50,010 bases of DNA from an uncultured Prochlorococcus sp. (GTDB taxonomy: Bacteria > Cyanobacteriota > Cyanobacteriia > PCC-6307 > Cyanobiaceae): positions 1-50,010 of the forward strand of contig CACEFS010000006.1 in NCBI GenBank assembly GCA_902558895.1, in the 5' to 3' direction. This document shows, one piece after another, positions 17,149 to 25,661 of this stretch. The stretch's first letter is position 1; every line of letters starts with the position of its first letter. Made by a program: the position numbers and the translations under genes. Below the pieces are notes generated by a model. That model was not told where the DNA came from, did not search any database, and saw only the letters and a program-made list of their open reading frames with translations.

Positions 17149-18192
17149 TTAAATATCTTTAAATGATTCTTTGATTATAACCTGTATTACTACAGCTAAT
17201 GGAAGAGATAGAATTAAGCCTAATGGACCAAAAATGAAGGTGAATCCAAATTGCGAAATTAATGTTAGGCCAGGAAGTAAGTTTGTTTTTTTCTTCATTA
17301 TAGAAGGCATTATTATATAGCTTTCAATATTTTGAATGATTACATATGCTCCTAATACGGCCAGTGGCTTCCAAAAATTATCTAGTAGTGCAATTGAAAT
17401 AGGAAATATACCACTAATAACTGGACCTATATTTGGGATTACATTAAGAACCATTGCTATTAATGCATTTGAGACAATATATTTGACATCTAATATAGAT
17501 AAAACTATTAATGATAATAAACCTACTGATAATGAGCTTATGACCATAGAAAAGGTCCAATTTGCTAATGCAATATTGCATTTTTCAAGGATATTTCTAA
17601 ATTTGTTGCGGTAATTTTTTGGTATTAATAGAAGTATATTTTCTTTATATTGTTTTGGTTCAATAGAAATCATCAAACTTACAGCTAACACAAATATTAA
17701 TTTCAAAAGACCTGATCCCAGATTCCCTGCTATATTTATTAAATTCTTAAAACTTTCTTGAATAGCTTTTGCAATAGTTGAGACATCTGGAATGGTAACT
17801 ACATTATTTATAAGATTGAATATGTCTATAACGTTTTCTGATTTTTCGCCATAAAACAGGTTATTCAGTTTGTTCAGATTTGTATTAATCAAAATATTTA
17901 TTTTTGATAAACCGTTTGGAATATCCACAAGTATTTCATTGAATTCTTTTATGAACGGAGGCAATACAAGAATAAAAATAGTAAATACAATTACTGATAT
18001 AACAGTTAATACAAGAAACAAAGAAAGAGGCCGAGGAATTTTCAATCCCTTTTGCATTTGATTACATAAATTACATACAATATTTGAAATTACCAAAGAA
18101 CAAATTATTAATAATAGAAAATTTCTTAAAGTCCATATTAATAATGAAGTGATTAATATTACTAGTAACTTGAAATATGATGAACTACTCAA
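17149..18192 (-). CDS. AI-2E family transporter / PerM-like permease (TTG start)
   Basis: A 347-aa polytopic membrane protein of the AI-2E/PerM family. Seven to eight hydrophobic segments surround a central soluble part. The family landmark is the C-terminal half: VLNVIPNIGPVISGIFPISIA, then QNIESYIIMPSIMKKKTNLLPG, then FGPLGLILSLPLAVVIQV. Members include autoinducer exporters and ion antiporters, and no substrate can be inferred. The start appears to be TTG at 18192: a stop lies two codons upstream and no ATG occurs before the second helix. psb28 lies upstream on the same strand. Confidence 0.86.
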   Translation of the reverse strand: MSSSSYFKLLVILITSLLIWTLRNFLLLIICSLVISNIVCNLCNQMQKGLKIPRPLSLFLVLTVISVIVFTIFILVLPPFIKEFNEILVDIPNGLSKINILINTNLNKLNNLFYGEKSENVIDIFNLINNVVTIPDVSTIAKAIQESFKNLINIAGNLGSGLLKLIFVLAVSLMISIEPKQYKENILLLIPKNYRNKFRNILEKCNIALANWTFSMVISSLSVGLLSLIVLSILDVKYIVSNALIAMVLNVIPNIGPVISGIFPISIALLDNFWKPLAVLGAYVIIQNIESYIIMPSIMKKKTNLLPGLTLISQFGFTFIFGPLGLILSLPLAVVIQVIIKESFKDI

Positions 18193-18205
18193 TTTTTAAA
18201 ATATT

Positions 18206-18559
18206 CTAATTCTTTTCAGAATATCCTAATCCATTTGATTTGGCATAACTATTTGCAAATCTCATAAATCTATCAAAGTCTGATGTTTTCTTCCATATAT
18301 AAACTGCTTCTAAAAATATGGGTTCTCCATCAACAAACTTTACTTTAACTTCCCTAGTGAGTATTTCACCTTCCGAATCAATCATACGCATACCAGTGAT
18401 TTCTCCGTCTGTAATTGAAGATAATGCCTGAGGTTTTTCGAATAAAAATAATGCTTGGCCAGTGGTACCATCTTTACTCCTAGTCAGTCTTATTTCAGGA
18501 ACAACTGGCTCATCAGTTCCTTCATAAAATTGTATTTTTGCAGTTTTATTTACTGTCAT
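18206..18559 (-). CDS. psb28: photosystem II assembly protein Psb28
   Basis: A 117-aa soluble protein matching Psb28 along its whole length, including [20 protein letters not shown] at the start, [11 protein letters not shown] in the middle and the C-terminal [16 protein letters not shown]. Psb28 binds the cytoplasmic face of PSII assembly intermediates (RC47) near CP47 and cytochrome b559 during assembly or repair. It has an ATG start. It lies between selU and the AI-2E permease on the minus strand. A weak inverted repeat (TTACA/TGTAA, 18599-18614) sits in its upstream gap. Confidence 0.95.
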   Translation of the reverse strand: MTVNKTAKIQFYEGTDEPVVPEIRLTRSKDGTTGQALFLFEKPQALSSITDGEITGMRMIDSEGEILTREVKVKFVDGEPIFLEAVYIWKKTSDFDRFMRFANSYAKSNGLGYSEKN

Positions 18560-18619
18560 AATATTCGATTAATAATTTTTTATTTTAGGAAATATTTTTT
18601 ACATTCGTTTGTAATTATT

Positions 18620-19660
18620 TTATAAAACATTATTTATTAACTCTAGAATCCTTTCATCATATTTTTTATCAGTTAAATCCAATAACTTTATATTTGTTTT
18701 GCCAACCTTTTCAAATTCATAACACTTATCGTAATAATCTAGAACTGATCTGCAAACTAAGTCCCATTTCTCATTATTAATTGATTCCAGAGCTATTTTT
18801 GTTCTTTGCGGTCCTAATCTTTTTTTTATCCTTAATACAGATTCTTGGAGTTCCTCTTTATTAAAAACACTATAAGTATCTATCAACTCATCTAACCTGT
18901 TAGATTCGCTTCTTAAAATTTCAATTCTCCTAGAATGTTTCATCTGATTGAAGAATTCATGAGGAATTTTGCATTTACCTATATTGGCACTTTCAGCTTC
19001 TACAAAAATATTATTAGAACAATTAAAAGAATTTATTTTTTCAGCAATTATATTTTCAAATTTTTCATTTGAAGGTTGTTCTTTCATTCCTAAACCTCCA
19101 AATGTACTTCCTCTATGACAAGCAAATCCTTCAAGATCGATAGTTTGATATTTATATTTCTCTAGTAATGATAATAATCTTGTTTTCCCGGTTCCTGTTT
19201 TTCCGCCAATAACTACTATATTTAACTTTTTTGAGAAACTATCTAATACCCATCTTCTATATATTTTGTATCCTCCCTTAAGTGTTATAGGATTTAATTT
19301 ATATTTTTCTAGTAGCCAAGCAATGCTTTGTGAACGCATTCCTCCTCTAGAGCAATATATTCTGATAAAAAATTCATTATTTTTATTTGGGATAGTTTTA
19401 TAAGACTCAATACTCTTGAATAAATTATCAAGAAGTGATTCCATTTTTTTTTCAAAAAATTTTAATCCCTCAATGACTGCTTTTTTTCTTCCGTCTTTTT
19501 TATAAATCGTACCAATTATAGATCTCTCATCATTATCAAATAGTGGAATGTTAATAGAATTAGGCAGGTGTCCTTTATAATATTCACTCGGGCTTCTAAC
19601 ATCTATAAGTGGTCCTTTAAAACTTCTAAATTTCTCTAGTTCTTTTCTTTTGAAATACAT
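18620..19660 (-). CDS. selU: tRNA 2-selenouridine synthase (SelU/MnmH)
   Basis: Converts wobble 2-thiouridine of certain tRNAs to 2-selenouridine through a geranylated intermediate. The 346-aa product has an N-terminal rhodanese domain with catalytic Cys103 in IYCSRGGMRSQS. A P-loop domain follows with the Walker A GGKTGTGKT (residues 152-160) and LEGFACHRGSTFGGLG. The length matches the family. It has an ATG start. The selenophosphate source, SelD, is not in this window. It is divergent from the GUN4-like gene. Confidence 0.92.
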   Translation of the reverse strand: MYFKRKELEKFRSFKGPLIDVRSPSEYYKGHLPNSINIPLFDNDERSIIGTIYKKDGRKKAVIEGLKFFEKKMESLLDNLFKSIESYKTIPNKNNEFFIRIYCSRGGMRSQSIAWLLEKYKLNPITLKGGYKIYRRWVLDSFSKKLNIVVIGGKTGTGKTRLLSLLEKYKYQTIDLEGFACHRGSTFGGLGMKEQPSNEKFENIIAEKINSFNCSNNIFVEAESANIGKCKIPHEFFNQMKHSRRIEILRSESNRLDELIDTYSVFNKEELQESVLRIKKRLGPQRTKIALESINNEKWDLVCRSVLDYYDKCYEFEKVGKTNIKLLDLTDKKYDERILELINNVL

Positions 19661-19693
19661 GGATAGTTTTTATTTTTTTGATTGATTTTTAAA

Positions 19694-20410
19694 ATGAATT
19701 ACAAAGAACAAGATAAGTATAATGCTACATTAGATCTGATAAAAAAATTTGTAGATTCCAATCAAAGAAAAAGAATAAATTCATTAGCTCAAATAGAATC
19801 TGAAGTCGAAAATATTTTTAATCTTGGCACTTCACTGTTTGATATTTTTGATAGTGATGGAGATGACTGGGCTGCTGGTTGGATATTGCAAGTTTTAAAA
19901 AAATTTAAGCCTGAATATTTTGAAAACTCTAAATTCAATAATTGGTTTAATACATATTCAGATATTGATATTAATTATGAAGATTTGCAATTGATGTTAG
20001 TTGAGCAAAAATTTGAGGATGCAGATAGATTAACAAGTTCCTATTTACGAAAATTAGCTGGAAAATTAGCTGAAAAACGTGGATATGTTTTCTATAGTGA
20101 AGTTAAGAATATGTCAGGTAAAGATCTAGAAACAATAGATAGATTATGGACTATTTACTCTACTGGTAGATTTGGATTCTCAATTCAGGCTAAGATATTA
20201 AAATCAGTAGGGAAAAAATATGAATTATTGTGGCCGAAAATAGGTTGGAAAAAAGAGGGATTATGGACTAGATATCCTGGATCTTTTTGCTGGTCATTGG
20301 ATGCTCCTGATGGCCATATGCCTTTAATAAATCAACTAAGAGGAGTAAGACTTATGGATTCCATCCTAAGGCATCCTGCTATTGCAGAGAGACATAATAA
20401 TATTCTTTAA
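19694..20410 (+). CDS. gun4: GUN4-like tetrapyrrole-binding protein
   Basis: Stimulates magnesium chelatase and binds protoporphyrin/Mg-protoporphyrin in chlorophyll synthesis. The 238-aa protein has an N-terminal helical domain (about residues 1-85) and a C-terminal GUN4 core with DRLWTIYSTGRFGFSIQAKI, then the loop around FCWSLDAPDGHMP. This two-domain layout is the cyanobacterial form. I choose the ATG at 19694; a TTG four codons upstream is in frame but unsupported. An RsbW-like ATPase gene follows on the same strand. Confidence 0.88.
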   Translation: MNYKEQDKYNATLDLIKKFVDSNQRKRINSLAQIESEVENIFNLGTSLFDIFDSDGDDWAAGWILQVLKKFKPEYFENSKFNNWFNTYSDIDINYEDLQLMLVEQKFEDADRLTSSYLRKLAGKLAEKRGYVFYSEVKNMSGKDLETIDRLWTIYSTGRFGFSIQAKILKSVGKKYELLWPKIGWKKEGLWTRYPGSFCWSLDAPDGHMPLINQLRGVRLMDSILRHPAIAERHNNIL

Positions 20411-20458
20411 ATTGAGGTATCTAATAAGTTAAAATAAAGATAGTAACAAAATATTATT

Positions 20459-20893
20459 ATGTCCTTATTTCGGGGCAAAAATATTTTAAAAAAATTTTTT
20501 AAAAGATCAAAGATTAACTGGTCAAACTACGAATTCGAATCATCATTACAGTTAAATGAATTTGTTGATCAATTATTAGAACCTATTAAAAATTCTCAAT
20601 CAACCTATCTTATAAAACTTGGTTTACATGAAGCTCTGGTTAATGCAGTAAAACATGGTAATAAATTAGATCCTAAAAAAAATATTAGAGTAAGAAGAAT
20701 AATTACTCCTAATTGGTGTGTTTGGCAAATTCAAGATCAAGGTAATGGTTTAGAAATAAAAAAAAGAGATTACAAATTACCAAAAAAAATAAGTAGTGTA
20801 AATGGCCGTGGCTTATACATTATTAATGAATGTTTTGATGATATTAGATGGAGTAGTAAAGGTAATAGGCTTCAGTTGGCTCTAAAAAGGTGA
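20459..20893 (+). CDS. RsbW-like histidine-kinase-fold ATPase (possible anti-sigma/regulatory kinase)
   Basis: A 144-aa single-domain GHKL ATPase. The N-box is LHEALVNAVKHGNKLD (about residues 59-74), the G1 box is IQDQGNGLEI, and the G2 region is GRGLYIINECFDDI. These match the RsbW/SpoIIAB type of serine kinase and anti-sigma factor rather than a two-component kinase, since no dimerisation domain is present. No anti-anti-sigma or sigma gene is adjacent. The gene overlaps the convergent small minus-strand gene by 12 bases. The partner is unknown. Confidence 0.82.
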   Translation: MSLFRGKNILKKFFKRSKINWSNYEFESSLQLNEFVDQLLEPIKNSQSTYLIKLGLHEALVNAVKHGNKLDPKKNIRVRRIITPNWCVWQIQDQGNGLEIKKRDYKLPKKISSVNGRGLYIINECFDDIRWSSKGNRLQLALKR

Positions 20894-21136
20894 TTTTTTA
20901 CTAGGACAAGGTTGATCAACGTTAATTTCTTTTAACCATTTAATACCTTCTTCTACATACTCAATAGTTTCCTTCTCATTACAAGAAATAATTAAATGAC
21001 ATAATCCCGCCGAAATTAGTTCTGCAGATCGTTTATATTTATTTCCTTTATCTTTATGCCATTTAGAATGATCAATCTTTAATTTGTCATTAAGGCTTTG
21101 AACAATCTGAATAGTATCTTTATCCCAATAGGTCAT
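20882..21136 (-). CDS. 84-aa cyanobacterial conserved protein (DUF6439-like)
   Basis: A short soluble, mostly helical protein beginning MTYWDKDTIQIVQSLND. It has a central KYKRSAELISAGLCHLI segment and a C-terminal VDQPCPSKK tail. I recognise it as a small cyanobacterial hypothetical of the DUF6439 type, with no known function. The ATG start is clear. It lies 12 bases downstream of the methyltransferase gene on the same strand, and its 3' end overlaps the end of the RsbW-like gene. Confidence 0.7.
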   Translation of the reverse strand: MTYWDKDTIQIVQSLNDKLKIDHSKWHKDKGNKYKRSAELISAGLCHLIISCNEKETIEYVEEGIKWLKEINVDQPCPSKKSPF

Positions 21137-21148
21137 AGAAGTTTTTAT

Positions 21149-22204
21149 TTACTTTACAGCAGACCATACTTTGGTCATAAAAAAGGAATTTGATTTTACA
21201 TCTTTAAAACCTACTTCTTCTATTCGAGAATCTATATCCTCTTTTATGTAATCACAATAAAAAGGCTCATGAAAAGATTTATAGAAGTTTTCCATTACGG
21301 ATGTAAAGTTAGGGGAATCACTTATTTGAATTGAATCAGCTAGTACTAATATCCCGCCAGGTTCAAGAACTCTAAAAAATTCATTTAATACTTTAGCTCT
21401 AATTGTTCTAGGTAATTCATGAAATAAGTAAACGCAAGAAATGGATTGAAAACTATCATTTTCAAAAGGTAATTCTTCAGCATTACCTTTTATTAACTGA
21501 ATTAAATCTCCATCTAAATCTGAAATATATCTACTTGCCTCTTTTAGGTATGAATCAGATAAATCAATTCCTATAATTTTTTCTTTAGGAAATGCGGCTC
21601 TTAATTGCTTTAATGTTCTTCCTGAGCCTGTAGCCACATCAAGTATTTTTATAGAGCTTTTTTTTCTATCGCTAAAAATTTCAAGTCCTTCTTTTATTGG
21701 CTTAATTATTCTTCTCCTCATTGAGTCAGCACTTCCATTAAAAAGTATCTCTACTTGTAAGTCATAAATACTAGCTGAAAAATCTGATAAATAACCATCT
21801 GTTTGATGATGAAAATTTCTTAAGTAATATTGAGGGTAATTATCTTTATCAATTGATTTTGGAAGATCATCAAAGTTTTGTTTTCTGCGTCTATCCCATG
21901 TATAAGGCATGTCCAGCCAAATTTTAGGGTATTGACTTAGATATCTAAGCCATGGTTCGTCAAACAATAATTTTTTTGGATATATATTTTTTTCTGCATC
22001 ATTCCAATCTTCTTCTCTTAAGATATCCATGGAATTCTGGATTTGCATTAGAAGATCCTTATCTATATCAAAATTTTCAAGCTTTGAATCGGGAAGAATA
22101 AAATTCATTAATCTTGAACTGATCTGCTTGTGAGCGAAACCTGCAATGCTTTTACTTTGTTGTAGCGTTTTATATGCAATTTTTGAAATAGATTCCCTAG
22201 CCAT
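21149..22204 (-). CDS. class I SAM-dependent methyltransferase
   Basis: A 351-aa protein with an N-terminal region of about 170 residues rich in aromatic and basic residues (SIAGFAHKQISSRL, then LRNFHHQTDGYLSDFSA). A Rossmann methyltransferase core follows: ILDVATGSGRTLKQL (motif I, about residues 191-205), GIDLSDSYLKEA, and LFHELPRTIRAKVLNEF. The methyl acceptor cannot be inferred; small-molecule methylation is plausible from the resemblance to UbiE/menaquinone enzymes. It has an ATG start and lies just beyond the glnA terminator. Confidence 0.85.
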   Translation of the reverse strand: MARESISKIAYKTLQQSKSIAGFAHKQISSRLMNFILPDSKLENFDIDKDLLMQIQNSMDILREEDWNDAEKNIYPKKLLFDEPWLRYLSQYPKIWLDMPYTWDRRRKQNFDDLPKSIDKDNYPQYYLRNFHHQTDGYLSDFSASIYDLQVEILFNGSADSMRRRIIKPIKEGLEIFSDRKKSSIKILDVATGSGRTLKQLRAAFPKEKIIGIDLSDSYLKEASRYISDLDGDLIQLIKGNAEELPFENDSFQSISCVYLFHELPRTIRAKVLNEFFRVLEPGGILVLADSIQISDSPNFTSVMENFYKSFHEPFYCDYIKEDIDSRIEEVGFKDVKSNSFFMTKVWSAVK

Positions 22205-22232
22205 TTTTCAATTTATATATTTATATTCCAAC

Positions 22233-22279
22233 AAAAAAAAATTCAATTTGAGAATATTTTGTGATATTTCTCAAATTGA
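22233..22279 (-). terminator. intrinsic terminator of glnA
   Basis: Perfect 12-bp arms TCAATTTGAGAA (22243-22254) and TTCTCAAATTGA (22268-22279) enclose a 13-base loop. Read on the minus strand, the hairpin is followed by nine T residues (22241-22233). It begins about 28 bases after the glnA stop. A run of seven T on the other side (22280-22286) would also make it work on the plus strand, but no plus-strand gene reads into it. Confidence 0.85.
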
Positions 22280-22307
22280 TTTTTTTAAACTAATGACTTC
22301 TTTATAA

Positions 22308-23729
22308 TTATGCATCGTAATACATGAAGAATTCATGAGGATGAGGCCTTTGTCTTAGTTGTTGTACCTCTTCATATTTTATATCGATAAAGTTATCAAT
22401 AAAATCTTCAGTAAATACTCCACCTGCTAATAGATAATCCTTATCTGCTTTTAGCGCATTAAGTGAATCATTTAGAGATGAAGGTACTGTATCAATATTT
22501 GCAAGTTCATCTGCTGGAAGTTCAAATAAATCTACATCTACTCCATCACCAGGATCAATTTGATTTTTAATTCCATCAATACCAGCAAGCATCATTACAG
22601 AAAATGCTAAGTAAGGATTTGCAAGAGCGTCTCCTGATCTGAATTCTAATCTTTTAGCTTTAGGGCTTGGACCTGTTAAAGGTATTCTTACTGCAGCTGA
22701 TCTATTACCCTCTGAATAAACAAGATTTACAGGTGCTTCGAATCCTGGAACCAATCGTTTATAACTATTTGTAGTTGGGTTAGTAAAAGCTAAGAATGAA
22801 GGTGCATGCTTAAGTATGCCTCCGATGTACCATCTTGCTGTTTGAGATAAATTTGCATATGCTCCTTCACCAAAAAATAGTGGCTGTCCACTCTTCCATA
22901 AACTTTGATGAACATGCATACCTGTTCCGTTATCGTTAAAAACAGGTTTGGGCATAAATGTTGCAGTTTTTCCATATTTTTTTGCAACATTTCTGACAAC
23001 GTATTTGTAAGTCATAACGTTATCAGCAGCATTTATTAACGAATCAAATTTCATTCCAAGCTCGTGTTGGCCAGCACCAGCAACTTCATGGTGATGTTTC
23101 TCTGTGGGGATACCTAATTCACCCATAAGAAGAAGCATCTCAGATCTGATGTCTTGCGCAGTATCATTTGGAGCTACTGGAAAATATCCTTCTTTATATT
23201 GAATTTTGTATCCTAGATTTCCACCTTCTTCGATTCTCCCTGTATTCCATGGCGCTTCAATAGTATCTACACTATAAAAACAACTTCCTTCTTTAGAGTC
23301 ATATCTAACATCATCAAATAAAAAGAATTCTGGTTCTGGTCCAAAGAATGCAGTATCTGCTATTCCAGTCGATTCTAAATACTTTAATGCCTTTTGAGCT
23401 AAAGCTCTTGGACACCTATCATAAGGCTCACCACTTCTAGGCTCTTGGATAGAGCAAATCATACTTAGAGTTTTATGTTTATAAAAAGGGTCTATCCATG
23501 CTGTACTTGCATCAGGGACCATTGACATATCGGAGGCATTAATTGCCTTCCAACCTCTTATTGACGAACCATCAAATGCTAGACCTTCTGTAAATGAATC
23601 CTCTTCTATCATGTCTGATGTAAGAGTTAAATGTTGCCATTTACCATGGATGTCTGTGAATTTTAAATCGATGAGTTCAATTCCTTCATCTTTAATTTGA
23701 CTTAAAACATCTTGTGGAGACTTAGACAT
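22308..23729 (-). CDS. glnA: glutamine synthetase type I
   Basis: Assimilates ammonium into glutamine. I choose the ATG at 23729 (473 aa, [11 protein letters not shown]), the usual GSI length. A 19-residue extension to 23786 would start upstream of the proposed promoter, and a GAAGG Shine-Dalgarno lies 13 bases before the chosen ATG. Motifs include [37 protein letters not shown] (metal and substrate ligands) and [17 protein letters not shown]. An NtcA-type promoter lies upstream and an intrinsic terminator downstream, so it is monocistronic. Confidence 0.97.
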   Translation of the reverse strand: MSKSPQDVLSQIKDEGIELIDLKFTDIHGKWQHLTLTSDMIEEDSFTEGLAFDGSSIRGWKAINASDMSMVPDASTAWIDPFYKHKTLSMICSIQEPRSGEPYDRCPRALAQKALKYLESTGIADTAFFGPEPEFFLFDDVRYDSKEGSCFYSVDTIEAPWNTGRIEEGGNLGYKIQYKEGYFPVAPNDTAQDIRSEMLLLMGELGIPTEKHHHEVAGAGQHELGMKFDSLINAADNVMTYKYVVRNVAKKYGKTATFMPKPVFNDNGTGMHVHQSLWKSGQPLFFGEGAYANLSQTARWYIGGILKHAPSFLAFTNPTTNSYKRLVPGFEAPVNLVYSEGNRSAAVRIPLTGPSPKAKRLEFRSGDALANPYLAFSVMMLAGIDGIKNQIDPGDGVDVDLFELPADELANIDTVPSSLNDSLNALKADKDYLLAGGVFTEDFIDNFIDIKYEEVQQLRQRPHPHEFFMYYDA

Positions 23730-23751
23730 AACTTTTGAGATACCTTCTATG

Positions 23752-23793
23752 AAATTAATAACTTGATGATTCTTATTATGTATCAAACGTCAC
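23752..23793 (-). promoter_or_regulatory. NtcA-activated class II promoter of glnA
   Basis: On the minus strand GTG-N8-TAC (23793-23780) deviates by one base from the NtcA consensus GTA-N8-TAC. After exactly 22 bases it is followed by TAATTT (23757-23752), which fits the TAN3T -10 element. That spacing is the hallmark of NtcA-activated class II promoters in cyanobacteria. Transcription would start near 23745, just before the glnA ATG at 23729. It predicts induction under nitrogen limitation. Confidence 0.72.
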
Positions 23794-23889
23794 TTTTTTC
23801 AACACTTGATGACTTCTTTCAGTGTTTCAAGTCATAACTTTAATAAATATTTACTTAATTATTTAAATTGAATTAATTTCTATAAAAAA

Positions 23890-23910
23890 ATATCGCTTAA
23901 GCGACGATAT
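23890..23910. repeat. interlocked palindrome in the glnA-aminotransferase intergenic region
   Basis: TCGCTTAAGCGA (23893-23904) is a perfect 12-bp palindrome. A second pair of arms, ATATCG (23890-23895) and CGATAT (23905-23910), overlaps it, so two alternative hairpins compete. It lies about 40 bases before the TTG start of the aminotransferase gene. It could be an operator or leader structure; function is unknown. The surrounding region 23794-23943 holds no gene that I can see. Confidence 0.6.
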
Positions 23911-23943
23911 TAGTTTAATTTAAAAGTAATTAAATGTAATTCT

Positions 23944-25128
23944 TTGACAAAAGCAAATATCATTTCGGCTTTAAATAAAGAGAATTTATCTCATTTCTCA
24001 AAGACTTATGTTCCCTCTAGACTTTTATTAGGACCTGGACCATCAAATGCACATCCAGAAGTCTTAAGTGCTCTTTCTTTGAATCCTATTGGTCATTTAG
24101 ATGAAGCATATATCTCATTGATGTCTGACGTACAGCAACTTTTAAGGTATACCTGGCAGTGCAATAATCGTCTTACACTTCCAATGAGTGGCACTGGTAG
24201 TGCAGCGATGGAAGCCTCAATAGCTAATTTTATTGAAGAAGGTGAAAAAATTCTTATAGCTAAAAAAGGATATTTTGGAGATAGATTAGTTGATATGGCA
24301 TCTAGATATAAAGCTCAAGTTTCTGTTATCGAAAAACCATGGGGTCAGGCTTTTACTTATGAGGAAATTAAGTACGAGATAGAGACTAAAAAACCAGCTA
24401 TTTTTGCCATTGTCCATGCTGAAACATCAAGTGGTGTTTTACAACCTCTTGATGGTATTGGAGATATATGCAGAAAAAATAACTGCTTGTTTTTGGTTGA
24501 TGCAGTTACTTCACTTGGGGCTTTAGAATTATTGGTAGACGAATGGAAAATTGATCTAGCATACAGTTGTAGTCAAAAGGGATTAAGTTGTCCCCCAGGA
24601 TTAAGCCCTTTTACAATGAATAAAAGAGCTGAAGAAAAACTGAGTTCAAGAAAAACAAAAGTACCTAATTGGTATTTAGATTTATCTCTTTTAAATAAAT
24701 ATTGGGGTTCTGATCGTATTTACCATCATACTGCTCCTGTAAATATGAATTTTGCTATTCGTGAAGGTTTACGATTAATTGCGAATGAGGGTTTAGAAAA
24801 TGTTTGGATTAGACATAATACTAATGCAAAGAAACTGTGGAATGGTTTAGAAAGACTTGGAATGGAATTACATGTATCAGAGGATTATAGATTGCCAACT
24901 TTAACCACAGTTAAAATACCTCCAGCAGTTGATGGAGATGGTTTTAGAAATCATCTCTTAAGAAATTTTGGTATCGAGATAGGAAATGGACTTGGAGAAT
25001 TGTCCGGTAAAGTTTGGCGTGTAGGTCTGATGGGTTTTAATTCATGTGAGGAGAATGTTGACAGATTATTAAACCTATTTGATACTGAGCTAAAAAAATT
25101 TTCTATTTTTGAGTCCTCAACTTTTTGA
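23944..25128 (+). CDS. class V aminotransferase, alanine/serine-glyoxylate aminotransferase-like (TTG start)
   Basis: PLP enzyme of fold type I, 394 aa, similar to alanine-glyoxylate and serine-glyoxylate aminotransferases of photorespiratory glycolate metabolism. Landmarks are LLLGPGPSNAHPEVLSAL near residues 27-44, SGTGSAAMEA, VDAVTSLGAL, and the PLP-lysine region SCSQKGLSCPPGLS. The exact amino donor cannot be read. The start must be TTG at 23944: the only nearby upstream ATG is immediately followed by TAA, and no ATG occurs before conserved sequence. The 3' end overlaps tadA by 26 bases. Confidence 0.88.
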   Translation: MTKANIISALNKENLSHFSKTYVPSRLLLGPGPSNAHPEVLSALSLNPIGHLDEAYISLMSDVQQLLRYTWQCNNRLTLPMSGTGSAAMEASIANFIEEGEKILIAKKGYFGDRLVDMASRYKAQVSVIEKPWGQAFTYEEIKYEIETKKPAIFAIVHAETSSGVLQPLDGIGDICRKNNCLFLVDAVTSLGALELLVDEWKIDLAYSCSQKGLSCPPGLSPFTMNKRAEEKLSSRKTKVPNWYLDLSLLNKYWGSDRIYHHTAPVNMNFAIREGLRLIANEGLENVWIRHNTNAKKLWNGLERLGMELHVSEDYRLPTLTTVKIPPAVDGDGFRNHLLRNFGIEIGNGLGELSGKVWRVGLMGFNSCEENVDRLLNLFDTELKKFSIFESSTF

Positions 25129-25618
25129 ACCAAATCTGTAAAATTTGACTGCATTCATCTTCCAGGATACCTCCAATTATTTCCATTTTGTGATGAGCAC
25201 TTTCATGTTTTGATAGGTCTATTGAGCCACCCAATCCACCTCTTTTTTTATCGTAAGCCCCGAAAATAACTTTACCCATCCGCGCTTGAATAAGAGCAGA
25301 GGAGCACATAGTACATGGCTCTAAATTTGTGATAATAGTACATTCATTAAATCTCCAATCATTTTTTATTAGAGATGCTTGCCTAAGTGCCATTATCTCA
25401 GCATGACCTAATGGGTCTTTATTTATATTCCTCCTGTTAACTCCTCTCCCGATACATCTTCCTCTCTCATCCAAAATTATTGAACAGATTGGCAGCTCAA
25501 TTTTTCCAATTTCTTTGGATCTTTTTAATATCGAATTCATCCACAAAGTGTATTTAGAATTATTTGTTTTTTTTTGTTGATCTTTATTACTATTTTCTTT
25601 TTCAAAAATATATCTCAT
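25103..25618 (-). CDS. tadA: tRNA-specific adenosine deaminase TadA
   Basis: Deaminates A34 to inosine in tRNA-Arg(ACG). The 171-aa protein contains the zinc-binding deaminase motifs GHAEIMALRQA (His ligand and catalytic Glu) and LEPCTMCSSALIQARMGKVIFGA (Cys ligands). The N-terminal extension of about 20 Lys/Asn-rich residues exceeds the bacterial norm, and a start at the downstream Met near residue 27 is possible. It is convergent with the aminotransferase gene, sharing 26 bases at the ends. Confidence 0.9.
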   Translation of the reverse strand: MRYIFEKENSNKDQQKKTNNSKYTLWMNSILKRSKEIGKIELPICSIILDERGRCIGRGVNRRNINKDPLGHAEIMALRQASLIKNDWRFNECTIITNLEPCTMCSSALIQARMGKVIFGAYDKKRGGLGGSIDLSKHESAHHKMEIIGGILEDECSQILQIWFKKLRTQK

Positions 25619-25661
25619 TTACCAATATTGAGAATAGAATTGTTAATAGATATTTTATCTG

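Noticed and set aside
18599-18614. TTACA/TGTAA inverted repeat before psb28
   Set aside because: Five-base arms in AT-rich DNA are expected by chance, and it is not a clear terminator or known operator. Noted only in the psb28 entry.
23730-23786. 19-residue N-terminal extension of glnA
   Set aside because: It would start upstream of the inferred NtcA promoter, and the GSI family starts with the MSKSPQDVL-type sequence.
23730-23943. Glutamine riboswitch in the glnA leader
   Set aside because: The inferred leader is only about 16 bases, and I see no matching conserved structure in the upstream region.
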